A DNA stretch of 64,000 nucleotides from Saonia flava (GTDB lineage Bacteria > Bacteroidota > Bacteroidia > Flavobacteriales > Flavobacteriaceae), in NCBI RefSeq assembly GCF_011927795.1, contig NZ_JAATJJ010000001.1, forward strand, positions 1,289,300-1,353,299. Direction: 5' to 3'. Both the position numbers and the translations under genes were made by a program. The notes under the pieces are model-generated. The model did not search any database. It saw only the letters and a program-made list of their open reading frames with translations, and had not been told where the DNA came from. Below are positions 1 through 8,669 of the stretch, one piece after another (the stretch's first letter is position 1; every line of letters begins with the position of its first letter).

Positions 1-1
1 T

Positions 2-286
2 GGACACCAACGCAAATGGGTAGATGCATGTAAGGCAGGTTTTAATAGCCCAGAGCATCTTGGACTAACTTCTTCTTTTGACTATGCCGGTCCTATGACC
101 GAAACTGTTTTAATGGGTAATCTTGCTATTCGCAGCTATATGCTAAGAAAGGAAAACAGTGAAGGAAATATGGATTTTTACGCCCGCAAAAAACTATTAT
201 GGGATGGTGAAAATATGAGAATTACCAATTTGGAAGAAGCCAATCAATTTGTAGGAAGAACCTATAGGGAAGGTTGGGAAATGTAG
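2..286 (+). CDS. Gfo/Idh/MocA family oxidoreductase, C-terminal fragment
   Basis: The frame is already open at the left edge and ends with TAG at 286, so only the last 94 codons of a longer gene are present. The visible part reads as the C-terminal region of a Gfo/Idh/MocA NAD(P)-dependent oxidoreductase of the large Bacteroidetes type: a KWVDACK segment, then FDYAGPMTETVLMGNLAIR, and near the end an ARKKLLWDGENMRITN stretch with EANQFV and a terminal EGWEM. In that group the end typically reads as a 'target liquid' tail of this kind. Substrate cannot be inferred because the Rossmann and catalytic portions lie outside the window. Family assignment is by recognition of the tail only. Confidence 0.75.
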   Translation, partial: GHQRKWVDACKAGFNSPEHLGLTSSFDYAGPMTETVLMGNLAIRSYMLRKENSEGNMDFYARKKLLWDGENMRITNLEEANQFVGRTYREGWEM

Positions 287-383
287 AATACATTAACATT
301 CGCTAACAGGGATTTAGTAGGTCATTAACATTAATTCCATTTTATAATAGTTATATTATTTAAGAACAAAATAAGTAAATATT

Positions 384-527
384 ATGGGAATTATAGAAGA
401 CAAGAGAAAGTTTAAAAGAAAAGTTGAACAAACAAATCCTACCAATCCTACTGGAAATGTTAACCAAACAACCAATAAGGTAGACTTTGATAACGCAACA
501 ATAAAAAGTCAGCAAAATAAAAAGTAA
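384..527 (+). CDS. small hypothetical protein (47 aa)
   Basis: Open frame from ATG at 384 to TAA at 527, with a basic start (MGIIEDKRKFKRKVEQ) followed by an Asn/Thr/Gln-rich stretch (NPTNPTGNVNQTTNK). It has no membrane segment, signal peptide or cysteine. It lies alone between the oxidoreductase and the YCII gene and is followed by a strong Rho-independent terminator at 574, which supports a transcription unit ending here. I do not recognise a family. The low-complexity composition means it could be a chance ORF inside a transcribed 3' region or small RNA. Confidence 0.4.
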   Translation: MGIIEDKRKFKRKVEQTNPTNPTGNVNQTTNKVDFDNATIKSQQNKK

Positions 528-573
528 GACCATTCTATTTTAACAAATAGAAGTGAAATTTCACATATTAAGT

Positions 574-611
574 CCGAGATTAAGTTCCCCCTTGAATCTC
601 GGATTTTTTAT
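574..611 (+). terminator. Rho-independent terminator
   Basis: An 8-bp perfect stem, CCGAGATT paired with AATCTCGG, encloses a short loop and is followed by TTTTTTATTTT. It sits 47 nt after the small ORF ending at 527 and 91 nt before the YCII gene, so it closes the upstream unit. Confidence 0.85.
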
Positions 612-701
612 TTTAAAAAAAAACAATTAAAAATGTCCCCTTTTACTTTCCACGTTTCGTCATTAGTATGAATCATTTTATTAATTTAAACAAAAAAAGA
701 A

Positions 702-1049
702 ATGAAAGACTTTATGATGATTTTTATCGGAGCCGACTATCAAGAACTAGGATTATCACCAGAAGAACTACAAACCCGTATGGGAAAATGGTTTGCATGG
801 GGAGGTAAAATGGAAGCCGCCGGTATTCTAAAAGGTGGTGAAGCCCTAGTGTCAGAAGCAAAATGCGTCTCTGGACCAAATAGAACGGTTACAGATGGTC
901 CCTATACAGAAAGTAAAGAAATTATTGGAGGCTATTATACAGTAAGTGCCAAAGATATGGACGCTGTTGTGGAAATTGCCCAAGATTTTCCTGATTATGA
1001 CTTAGGAGGCACAGTAGAGATAAGGGAAATAATGGTTTTTGATAGATGA
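702..1049 (+). CDS. YCII/DGPF-domain protein
   Basis: This 115-aa protein is a single YCII-related (DGPF) domain. It carries the hallmark TDGPYTESKEIIGGYY segment near residues 62-78, an early MKDFMMIF strand and a DLGGTVEIREI C-terminus. These ferredoxin-like fold proteins have no firmly established activity. The stop codon overlaps the start of the sigma factor gene by 4 nt (ATGA), so the two are translationally coupled. DGPF proteins are the established genetic partners of ECF42 sigma factors, which matches the next gene. A start at 702 puts the conserved first strand right at the N-terminus. Confidence 0.9.
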   Translation: MKDFMMIFIGADYQELGLSPEELQTRMGKWFAWGGKMEAAGILKGGEALVSEAKCVSGPNRTVTDGPYTESKEIIGGYYTVSAKDMDAVVEIAQDFPDYDLGGTVEIREIMVFDR

Positions 1050-2299
1050 TCAAAGAACAGGAATTGGACCATCTTTTTCGTCACCAGTACGGAAAGATGG
1101 TTTCTATTTTAACTCGAATTTTTGGATTGTCACATATAGAGACCATTGAAGATGCGGTCCAAGATACTTTTTTAAACGCATCGCTTAAATGGCGTAAGGA
1201 AATTCCCGAAAACCCTGAAGCTTGGCTTACCAAAGCTGCAAAAAATAGGGCCATTGATTTATTGAGAAAAATCAAAACCGAACACAGTAGAATTTTAAAC
1301 TTAAGCACAGGACCTTCTTCTATTGCATTTAACCAATTATTTCTAGAACATGAAATTGAGGATAGCCAATTACGGATGATATTTACAGCTTGCCATCCAA
1401 AATTAAAACCTCAAGACCAAATTGCCTTCGCTTTAAAGACTATCGCTGGATTCAGCGGAAAAGAAATAGCTTCCGCTTTACTATTAAAAGAGTCAACAGT
1501 TAAAAAAAGACTAGCAAGAGCTAGAAAAACAATCAAAGAAAAAAATCTTGTCTTTCAGCTGCCTAAGGATAAAACCTTTGCTGATCGCTTGCACCGAGTG
1601 CATGAAGTAATCTATCTTATTTTTAATGAAGGGTTCCACTCCAACCAAAAAGAATTTCTTATCCGAAAAGACCTGTGCGGGGAGGCCATTAGATTATCAA
1701 AACTCATCTTAAAAAAAGAAAGCTACCGCACTGGAAGTGGCTATGCCCTATTCGCTTTGCTATGTTTTCATGCCTCGCGACTAGAAAGTAAAATCTCAGA
1801 AAAAGGAAAAATTATTGACCTTAAAAACCAAAATAGGACCTTGTGGTTTAAGCCATTGATTCAATTGGGGAAACATGCACTATCCAAGTCTGAAGCATAT
1901 CCTGAAGTATCCTCTTATTATTTTGAGGCTGCCATTGCCCAAGAACACTTAGATGCAAAAACTTTTGAAGAGACCGATTGGAAAAAAATACTAGTGTTAT
2001 ACCAAAATTTAAATTTGCTGCAAGAAACACCTTTTACTTCATTGAATTTGGCCATTGTACTATTACAATTGAACGAAAATAAGAAGGCTATAAAAATTTT
2101 GAATTCAATAAATCCCAAGGATTTGGAACAAAGAAGTTATTTGTACTATGGAAGCAAAGCTGAATACCACAAAAATATAAATGAAATCCCAGAAGCAATT
2201 AACTGCATAGAAATGGCTCTAAGTATGGTTAATAATGCATTCGAAAAAAAGTATTTTGAAGAAAAGAAATCTATGCTGAAAAATAAGCAGTCCTCTTAG
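1046..2299 (+). CDS. ECF42-type RNA polymerase sigma factor
   Basis: This 417-aa protein has sigma-70 region 2 at residues ~8-75 (DHLFRHQYGKMV, DAVQDTFLNA, NPEAWL, KNRAIDLLRK) and region 4 at ~110-165 (GKEIASALLLKESTVKKRLARARK). A ~240-residue C-terminal extension follows, with LIFNEGF and repeated helical segments like TPRs (the DUF6596/ECF42 extension). It is about twice the length of an ordinary ECF factor. No anti-sigma gene follows. ECF42 factors are known to be controlled without a classical anti-sigma, with the extension needed for activity, and to drive transcription of the linked DGPF gene. The 4-nt overlap with the YCII gene shows they are one operon. The triggering signal is unknown. 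Confidence 0.92.
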   Translation: MIKEQELDHLFRHQYGKMVSILTRIFGLSHIETIEDAVQDTFLNASLKWRKEIPENPEAWLTKAAKNRAIDLLRKIKTEHSRILNLSTGPSSIAFNQLFLEHEIEDSQLRMIFTACHPKLKPQDQIAFALKTIAGFSGKEIASALLLKESTVKKRLARARKTIKEKNLVFQLPKDKTFADRLHRVHEVIYLIFNEGFHSNQKEFLIRKDLCGEAIRLSKLILKKESYRTGSGYALFALLCFHASRLESKISEKGKIIDLKNQNRTLWFKPLIQLGKHALSKSEAYPEVSSYYFEAAIAQEHLDAKTFEETDWKKILVLYQNLNLLQETPFTSLNLAIVLLQLNENKKAIKILNSINPKDLEQRSYLYYGSKAEYHKNINEIPEAINCIEMALSMVNNAFEKKYFEEKKSMLKNKQSS

Positions 2300-2390
2300 A
2301 CAATCTACCACTTTAAAATATTGTCGTATTCGTAGAATTAACCGAACTTAGTTAATTGTTCTAAATCTAACTTCTACATCAATTTAAGCA

Positions 2391-3680
2391 ATGACAAAAA
2401 GGAATTTTATACATGTACTTATATTCATTTTCCTTACAATTATTTTATTCTCCTGTAAGTCCGTAGAAAAAATAGTAGATGGCGCATCTACTACCAATTC
2501 AAAAACAGCTCTAAAAAAACCATATTTAATATTGGTCTCCTTAGATGGGTTTCGTTGGGATTATGTAGAAAGGTTTAACCCACCTAACTTAATTAATTTC
2601 ATTAAAAATGGGGTGAAAGCGGAATCATTAATCCCTTCCTTTCCTTCCAAAACATTTCCCAATCATTATACCATTGCAACAGGCATGTATCCCGACCACC
2701 ATGGTATATTGGGAAATTATTTTTACAGCTATAAAAAAGACCAAACATATGCTATAAGAAATCGTGAAATGGTAGAAGATGGCAGCTTTTATGGAGGAAT
2801 ACCTATTTGGGTACAGGCAGACAAAGCAGGTATGGTATCGGCCAGCTATTTTTTTGTGGGAACAGAAGCTGATATCCAAGGCATAAAACCAACTTACCAC
2901 TATACTTACAATGCAAGTATAAAAAATGAAGTCCGAGTTGCCCAAGCTCTGGATTGGTTGGCATTACCTCCTAAAACAAGACCACATATCATAACTCTTT
3001 ATTTTTCTGATATGGATGACGTTGGACATCGATTGGGACCCAATAGCGATGAGGAACTCAAAAAGGCACTATATAAATTGGACAAAAACTTAGGTGATTT
3101 AATCAAAGGGGTTAATAAAACAGGACTTCCCGTAAACATAATGATAGTTTCCGACCATGGAATGGCAAATGTGAAGACAACTAATTTTATACCCATAGAA
3201 GAGGTGCTAAACGATACAATGTTTTCTGTGATAGATAATGGTGCAATTTTAAATGTTCATCCGAAAGAAGGAGTTTTAATAGACTCTGTCTACCAGTATT
3301 TAAAACAGAAAGAAAAAAACTTTAAAGTTTACAAAACCAAGGACACACCAGGGTTTGAATATGTTCCTGAAAATAAGGATTGGGGAGCAATCCAAATTAT
3401 ACCCGATTTTGGCTATTATTTTTTAAGAAACAAAATTATCGAGTCAAGAAAAAAAAGTCTAAATACTACATTTGGAATCCATGGTTATGACCCTAAATAC
3501 AAAGAAATGCATGGTATTTTTTATGCAAATGGTCCTTCTTTTAAAAAGGGGCATACCATTCCTTCCGTTAAAAACATTCATTTATATCCGCTAATGTGCA
3601 CAATTTTAGGATTGGATATCCCAGATACTATTGATGGAAAAATAAGTGAACTAAAAGATACCTTAAGAAGTACTGATTAA
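2391..3680 (+). CDS. nucleotide pyrophosphatase/phosphodiesterase-family lipoprotein
   Basis: A 429-aa exported enzyme of the alkaline phosphatase superfamily, NPP branch. A lipoprotein signal ends at Cys22 (LFSCKS). Metal-site motifs appear in the usual order: SLDGFRWDY (Asp), FPSKTFPNHYTIATGMYPDHHG (Thr nucleophile), YFSDMDDVGHRLGP, IVSDHGM and HGYDP. It should hydrolyse phosphodiester or pyrophosphate bonds at the outer face of the cell; the natural substrate is not predictable. The gene stands alone on the plus strand and its last 4 nt overlap the 3' end of the convergent UDG-like gene. The start at 2391 gives a complete signal peptide. Confidence 0.9.
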   Translation: MTKRNFIHVLIFIFLTIILFSCKSVEKIVDGASTTNSKTALKKPYLILVSLDGFRWDYVERFNPPNLINFIKNGVKAESLIPSFPSKTFPNHYTIATGMYPDHHGILGNYFYSYKKDQTYAIRNREMVEDGSFYGGIPIWVQADKAGMVSASYFFVGTEADIQGIKPTYHYTYNASIKNEVRVAQALDWLALPPKTRPHIITLYFSDMDDVGHRLGPNSDEELKKALYKLDKNLGDLIKGVNKTGLPVNIMIVSDHGMANVKTTNFIPIEEVLNDTMFSVIDNGAILNVHPKEGVLIDSVYQYLKQKEKNFKVYKTKDTPGFEYVPENKDWGAIQIIPDFGYYFLRNKIIESRKKSLNTTFGIHGYDPKYKEMHGIFYANGPSFKKGHTIPSVKNIHLYPLMCTILGLDIPDTIDGKISELKDTLRSTD

Positions 3681-4366
3681 AAAAACGGTCTATATTGTTG
3701 TACCCTAAAATCTAAAGTAGTAAAGTTTGGGTCCATGTCTTTTAAAATCTTGTAAGCTTGCAAGCTTCCTACTGCCCTGTTCGCAGCCCCAGAGGGTGCT
3801 GTTAAAGAGACAGTTTTAATGATTCTTTTAGATTTCTTCTCACCTTGGTGTGAGACAACTGGAAGCGAAAACTGATGGATACGGGGAACTTCATCAGAAA
3901 CAACTTCTAACTTTATTCCATATTCCCTAATATGTTTTCTAAAAAAATATTCTGGTCCATTTTTACTGTTTCCACCTGTAAATAATAGTGTATCCACATT
4001 TGTATATTCCTCTAAATACCCAACCAAGTTTCTTAGTTTGATATTTTTCATTCCTAAATCCGAGGCATCAATTTTGGAACGTTCGGCACTGGCAACTATA
4101 TCACAGACGCCTATTTTTCTTTTCCGTAAAAAGGTTTTACGTTGTTGAGCCGCTTCTTTTGTAGTTTCATATTTAAGGTTTAAGTCAAAAATCTGATTCA
4201 AAATAGGCCATAACTGGCCATTTCTACTCCCATAGCAAAAGTCAACATCGTCCTCCTTTAAATCTCCAGTGGTAAACCTAGGTGGTGGTAAAGTCCCTAC
4301 AATTAGCTTTGTTGCTTCTTGAAAAAGAAAAGGCTCATATGGATGGGTATGCAAAAAAGGTTTCAA
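3677..4366 (-). CDS. uracil-DNA glycosylase-family protein
   Basis: A 229-aa protein beginning MKPFLHTHPYEPFLF, with LIVGTLPPPRF (residues ~21-31) in the place of the UDG superfamily water-activating loop, DFCYGSRNGQLWPIL, IGVCDIVASAERSKIDASD and LFTGGNSKNGPEYFF. The pattern matches small Mug/UDG-like proteins found in Bacteroidetes. The C-terminal half has SLTAPSGAANRA, resembling the SPS-type DNA-intercalation segment. Base specificity cannot be predicted, and the canonical catalytic Asp/Asn loop is altered to a Pro-rich motif. It could be involved in base excision repair, but that is inference. Confidence 0.7.
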   Translation of the reverse strand: MKPFLHTHPYEPFLFQEATKLIVGTLPPPRFTTGDLKEDDVDFCYGSRNGQLWPILNQIFDLNLKYETTKEAAQQRKTFLRKRKIGVCDIVASAERSKIDASDLGMKNIKLRNLVGYLEEYTNVDTLLFTGGNSKNGPEYFFRKHIREYGIKLEVVSDEVPRIHQFSLPVVSHQGEKKSKRIIKTVSLTAPSGAANRAVGSLQAYKILKDMDPNFTTLDFRVQQYRPFF

Positions 4367-4412
4367 AGTTGATGTTGAAATGTTACATTTAGTATTAAAT
4401 AACTTCCTATAA

Positions 4413-7400
4413 TTATTCCAACACTAAAACTAAATCATCAGAATTTACCAGTGTGCCACCAGCAAGCAGGATAGTACCAACAACTCCTTCTTCAGTGGCT
4501 GTTACCGTTGTTTCCATTTTCATTGCCTCAATTACAAATAAAGGTTGGTTTTTCTTTACTTCCTGTCCTTTCTTTACCAATACACTTGACAATAATCCCT
4601 GTAACGGTGCTCCAATATGTTTTGGATTAGTACTATCAACTTTTTTGTTTTCTATCTTTTCAACCTTAATGGAATTATCTTTTACTACCACATTTCGCCA
4701 TTGGCCATTCACCTTAAAGAAAATACTAACATTACCAGCTTCATCTGGCTCACCAATAAGCATTAAGGAAATAAGTACATTTTTTCCACGGTCCAGTTCC
4801 ACCATGATTTCCTCTCCAATTTCCATTCCGTATAAGAAATTCTTAGTGGGAATGTTCATTACATTGCCATACTTTACATGGTGGTTGTAGGCATCTGTAA
4901 ACACTTTTGGATAGAGTTTATAGGATAAGAAATCTGTAATCAACAATTCCCTGCCCATGCCAGCTTTAAACTTTCTCTTGAATGATTTAAACTCTTTATC
5001 AAAATCTATTGGCTCAAGATGTGCATTGGGTCTTTCTTTATAAGGCTTTTCATCCTTTAAGATGATTTTCTGAAGTTTTTTAGGGAAACCACCAACAGGT
5101 TGTCCTAAATCTCCCCTAAAAAAACTTTTCACCGATTCCGGAAAAGAAATTGTTTCTCCCTTTTCCATGACATCCTGAACAGTAAGGTCATTACTGATCA
5201 TATATTGGGCCATATCCCCAACCACTTTAGAACTTGGGGTTACTTTTACAATATCTCCAAAAAGTTGGTTTACCTCTCCATACATTTTAGTGATTGCAGG
5301 GAATTTATCTTCCAATCCCAATGCAATGGCCTGCCCTTTTAAATTAGAATACTGACCACCAGGAATTTCGTGCTTGTATACCTCTCCACTACCGGCCTTT
5401 AAACCAGATTCAAAGGGGTAATAATAGTTACGAACGGTTTCCCAATAATTTGAATACTCAGCAAGTTTATCTGTATTAAAACTATTTTCTCGTTCATTGA
5501 ACCTCATCATTTCAACAATAGAATTAAAATTAGGTTGCGATGTAAGTCCCGATAAACCTCCCAATGCTACATCAACCACATCCACACCTGCTTCAATAGC
5601 TTTTAAGTACATAGCCGCTTGTATAGAAGAAGTATCATGCGTATGTAAGTGGATAGGAATGTTGATTTCTGATTTCAAAGCAGAAATCAGTTCAAAAGCA
5701 GCTTCTGGTTTTAGTAGACCAGCCATATCTTTTACACCTAAAATATGTGCTCCTGCATTTTCTATATCCTTTGCGAGCTGTACATAATATTTTAAGTCAT
5801 ATTTAGTCTTGGCGGGATTAAGAATATCTCCTGTATAGCAAATAGAGGCTTCTGCCAATCCCTGTGTCCTATTACGAACATGATCTATGCAGGGTGCAAT
5901 GGATTTCATCCAGTTTAGGGAATCAAAGATTCTAAAAACATCCACTCCGGTTTCCCAAGACTGTTCTACAAATTTTTCTATAAGATTATCAGGATAGGCG
6001 GTATACCCCACTCCATTGGAACCCCTTATCAACATTTGTAACAAAACATTGGGCATGGCCTTTCTTAACAAGGCCAAACGCTCCCATGGGTTTTCTTTTA
6101 AAAACCTTAGACAAACATCAAAAGTAGCACCCCCCCAAACTTCCATACTGAAAATTTCTGGATGGTTTTTGGCATAACCCTCAGCCACCTTCATCATATC
6201 CTGGGTGCGCATACGGGTTGCCAATAAACTTTGATGGGCATCACGCATGGTAGTATCCGTGAAATGGATTTTCTTTTCGCCCTTTAACCACTCTGCAAAC
6301 TTCTCTGGCCCCAGTTCAGTCAGCAAATCCTTTGTTCCTTTTGGGTATGGGTCATTTTTGGGAAACGAAGGAATTAATGGTTTGGAAAAAACTTTGTTTG
6401 GGTCTTTCTTTTTTACATCTGGGTTCCCGTTAACTATAGTCTCACCTAAAAAATCCACCAATTTATTGGCACGGTTTCTAGGCTCCACAAACTCAAATAA
6501 AGAAGGTTCGTTCTTTATCCAATTAACGGTAACAGCACCATCTCTAAAAGTTTGGCTTTTTAAAATATTATCTAAAAAAGCCATATTTGTATCCACTCCC
6601 CGTATACGGAATTCTGCCAAAGCTCTTCTCATTTTTCTACAAGAACCATCTAAAGTCCTGCTTAAAGCAGAAACTTTTACCAGCATGGAGTCAAAGAAAG
6701 GAGAAATGTTTACGCCTTGATAAATACTTCCTGCATCTAAACGAATACCCAAACCTGAAGCACTCCTATAGGTAGTGACCACACCATAATCTGGTTTAAA
6801 ATCATTGGCAGGGTTTTCTGTTGTTACTCTACATTGCAAAGCATAACCCGTAATGGTCACGGCTTCCTGGCTGGCAATTTTTATTTGTTCATCAGACAGT
6901 TTATAGCCCCCGGCAATAAAAAGTTGTGCTTTTACCAAATCTATATTGGTAATCATTTCAGTAACCGTATGCTCAACCTGTATACGCGGGTTTACTTCAA
7001 TAAAATAAATACTACCATCATCATCTACCAAAAACTCTACCGTACCAATATTGTTGTAATCAACTGCCTTGCAAATATCTATGGCATACTTATACAAACT
7101 ATCCCTAGTTTTTTGGGGAAGTCCCATAGAAGGGGCAAACTCAATTACTTTTTGGTAACGCCTTTGCACTGAGCAATCCCGCTCGTATAAATGAACAATA
7201 TTGCCATGAGTATCGGCAACAATTTGAATTTCTATATGTTTGGGATTTTGCACGTATTTCTCTAAAAATACAGTATCATCCCCAAATGCATTTAAAGATT
7301 CCCTTTTTGCTTCGGGAAAAGCTTTTTTAAGTTCCTCGTCAGAAGTTATAACACGCATTCCACGTCCACCTCCTCCAGAAGCAGCTTTTAACATGATAGG

Positions 7401-7865
7401 GTACCCTATTTTTTTTGCCTCTGAAAGAGCCGTTTTAATATCTACAAGATCCTCATCACTACTTTGTATTATGGGAACATTGTTGGCCACGGCAACTTCT
7501 TTTGCCATTATCTTATCGCCCAAAGCCTTTAATACTGAAACTTTCGGGCCTACGAAAATAATTCCGTTGTCCTCACACTTCTGTGCAAATTCTGCATTCT
7601 CTGAAAGAAAACCATATCCAGGGTGAATGGCATCCACATCATTATCTTTTGCCACTTTAATAATGGCATCCATATCCAAATAGGGTTTTAGAGGCTCGTT
7701 ATCTTCACCAATTTGATAACATTCATCAGCTTTGTAACGGTGAAGGGAATAACGATCTTCATAGGTATAAATACCTACCGTTTTTATACCAACTTCAACA
7801 CAAGCCCTAAAAATTCGTATTGCTATTTCCCCTCTATTTGCTACTAAAACCGTTTTTATTTTCAT
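4413..7865 (-). CDS. pyc: pyruvate carboxylase
   Basis: This 1150-aa single-chain enzyme has all three domains. Biotin carboxylase is at residues ~1-450 (VANRGEIAIRIFRAC, KAASGGGGRGMR, EVNPRIQVEHTVTE). Carboxyltransferase is at ~530-1000 (HFTDTTMRDAHQSLLATRMRT, DVFRIFDSLNW, HLHTHDTS). A C-terminal biotinyl domain carries EAMKMETT with the biotinylated Lys1116. It makes oxaloacetate from pyruvate, bicarbonate and ATP for anaplerosis. Length matches single-chain PYC. It needs BirA, encoded at 18609. It is monocistronic, with ~240 nt of non-coding DNA upstream. A run of seven C on the plus strand near 6130 does not break the frame. Confidence 0.98.
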   Translation of the reverse strand: MKIKTVLVANRGEIAIRIFRACVEVGIKTVGIYTYEDRYSLHRYKADECYQIGEDNEPLKPYLDMDAIIKVAKDNDVDAIHPGYGFLSENAEFAQKCEDNGIIFVGPKVSVLKALGDKIMAKEVAVANNVPIIQSSDEDLVDIKTALSEAKKIGYPIMLKAASGGGGRGMRVITSDEELKKAFPEAKRESLNAFGDDTVFLEKYVQNPKHIEIQIVADTHGNIVHLYERDCSVQRRYQKVIEFAPSMGLPQKTRDSLYKYAIDICKAVDYNNIGTVEFLVDDDGSIYFIEVNPRIQVEHTVTEMITNIDLVKAQLFIAGGYKLSDEQIKIASQEAVTITGYALQCRVTTENPANDFKPDYGVVTTYRSASGLGIRLDAGSIYQGVNISPFFDSMLVKVSALSRTLDGSCRKMRRALAEFRIRGVDTNMAFLDNILKSQTFRDGAVTVNWIKNEPSLFEFVEPRNRANKLVDFLGETIVNGNPDVKKKDPNKVFSKPLIPSFPKNDPYPKGTKDLLTELGPEKFAEWLKGEKKIHFTDTTMRDAHQSLLATRMRTQDMMKVAEGYAKNHPEIFSMEVWGGATFDVCLRFLKENPWERLALLRKAMPNVLLQMLIRGSNGVGYTAYPDNLIEKFVEQSWETGVDVFRIFDSLNWMKSIAPCIDHVRNRTQGLAEASICYTGDILNPAKTKYDLKYYVQLAKDIENAGAHILGVKDMAGLLKPEAAFELISALKSEINIPIHLHTHDTSSIQAAMYLKAIEAGVDVVDVALGGLSGLTSQPNFNSIVEMMRFNERENSFNTDKLAEYSNYWETVRNYYYPFESGLKAGSGEVYKHEIPGGQYSNLKGQAIALGLEDKFPAITKMYGEVNQLFGDIVKVTPSSKVVGDMAQYMISNDLTVQDVMEKGETISFPESVKSFFRGDLGQPVGGFPKKLQKIILKDEKPYKERPNAHLEPIDFDKEFKSFKRKFKAGMGRELLITDFLSYKLYPKVFTDAYNHHVKYGNVMNIPTKNFLYGMEIGEEIMVELDRGKNVLISLMLIGEPDEAGNVSIFFKVNGQWRNVVVKDNSIKVEKIENKKVDSTNPKHIGAPLQGLLSSVLVKKGQEVKKNQPLFVIEAMKMETTVTATEEGVVGTILLAGGTLVNSDDLVLVLE

Positions 7866-8108
7866 GTATGTACTTCCTTATATTAAACTTGGCAGGACAG
7901 GCTCCCAAACATACAAACATACTGCATTTAGGCCTTTTTATCAATAATAGAAAGCTATAAATTAAGGGAAATTTGTTACAATATAACATTGTTTAAAATC
8001 CAATATAGAACAGATAAAAACATGCAATAAAATAAAGTAGATTGTAAAAAACTTGATTAATCCCTAGTAAACCATTATCTTATATAAGACAGAAACTAAT
8101 AATAGAGA

Positions 8109-8237
8109 ATGGGAAAAGGAGATAGAAAAACAAGAAAAGGAAAAATTGCCAATAAAAGCTATGGGGTAAGACGACCAGGCCATATTAAAAGAAAACCTAC
8201 ATTGGAGGAAAAAATAAGAGTTGACAAAAAAATATAA
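8109..8237 (+). CDS. 30S ribosomal protein bTHX (THX family)
   Basis: A 42-codon ORF whose product begins MGKGDRKTRKGKIANKSYGV and continues RRPGHIKRKP. The N-terminus matches the THX family, a very small basic peptide first found in the Thermus 30S subunit, where it sits in a cavity at the top of the head. The Lys/Arg-rich start and the GxxRxxKGKI..SYGVRRP pattern are diagnostic. It is the only plus-strand gene between pyc and the lipoprotein gene, and it is short enough to be missed by gene callers. The C-terminal extension past YGVRRP is longer than in Thermus and is rich in charged residues. Confidence 0.9.
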   Translation: MGKGDRKTRKGKIANKSYGVRRPGHIKRKPTLEEKIRVDKKI

Positions 8238-8241
8238 ATTC

Positions 8242-8613
8242 CTAAAAATCTATGACAAAGTTCAAAAGAACATTTCCTTCCTCATCAATATCCAATTCAT
8301 AAGTATAAACGCCTATCGCCAAAGGAGTTTCTCCCACAAAATCAAAAGGCTGCAAAGTGTAAACTTCTGCTCCTGATTTTATTTGGATATATGCATATCT
8401 ATAGGCTGTTTCATATTCCAAGTATTCCGAAAATTTATCTGGAGCAATATTTTCATGTATCATTTCCTCTCCCCCGACTTGAACTTCGTCGAAAGTAACC
8501 GAACTAACATTTTTTATCCTGATGTCAACAGTTTCCACATTATCATCTCTATCTGTACAAGAAATACCTGACAATGCTACTATAAACAATAAGAATAGGA
8601 CCGCTTTTTTCAT
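8242..8613 (-). CDS. hypothetical lipoprotein
   Basis: A 123-aa protein with a lipoprotein signal (hydrophobic KKAVLFLLFIVALSG, lipobox GISC with Cys19), then an acidic TDRDDN linker favouring surface or outer-membrane export. The mature ~100 residues are predicted mostly beta (VDIRIKNVSSVTFDEVQVGG, AYIQIKSGAEVYTLQPFDFVGE), like small immunoglobulin-like folds. I do not recognise a named family. It lies 4 nt from the convergent bTHX stop, and 56 nt separate its start from the yaaA stop, so it could be cotranscribed with yaaA. Confidence 0.75.
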   Translation of the reverse strand: MKKAVLFLLFIVALSGISCTDRDDNVETVDIRIKNVSSVTFDEVQVGGEEMIHENIAPDKFSEYLEYETAYRYAYIQIKSGAEVYTLQPFDFVGETPLAIGVYTYELDIDEEGNVLLNFVIDF

Positions 8614-8669
8614 GTGCTAATTTTTATGAAGATGCTATAAACCAATAACGGTTGCTTTTTACAATTATT

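Noticed and set aside
6130..6136. Run of seven C in pyc as a possible frameshift site
   Set aside because: The reading frame continues through it with the normal carboxyltransferase sequence (EVWGGATFD).
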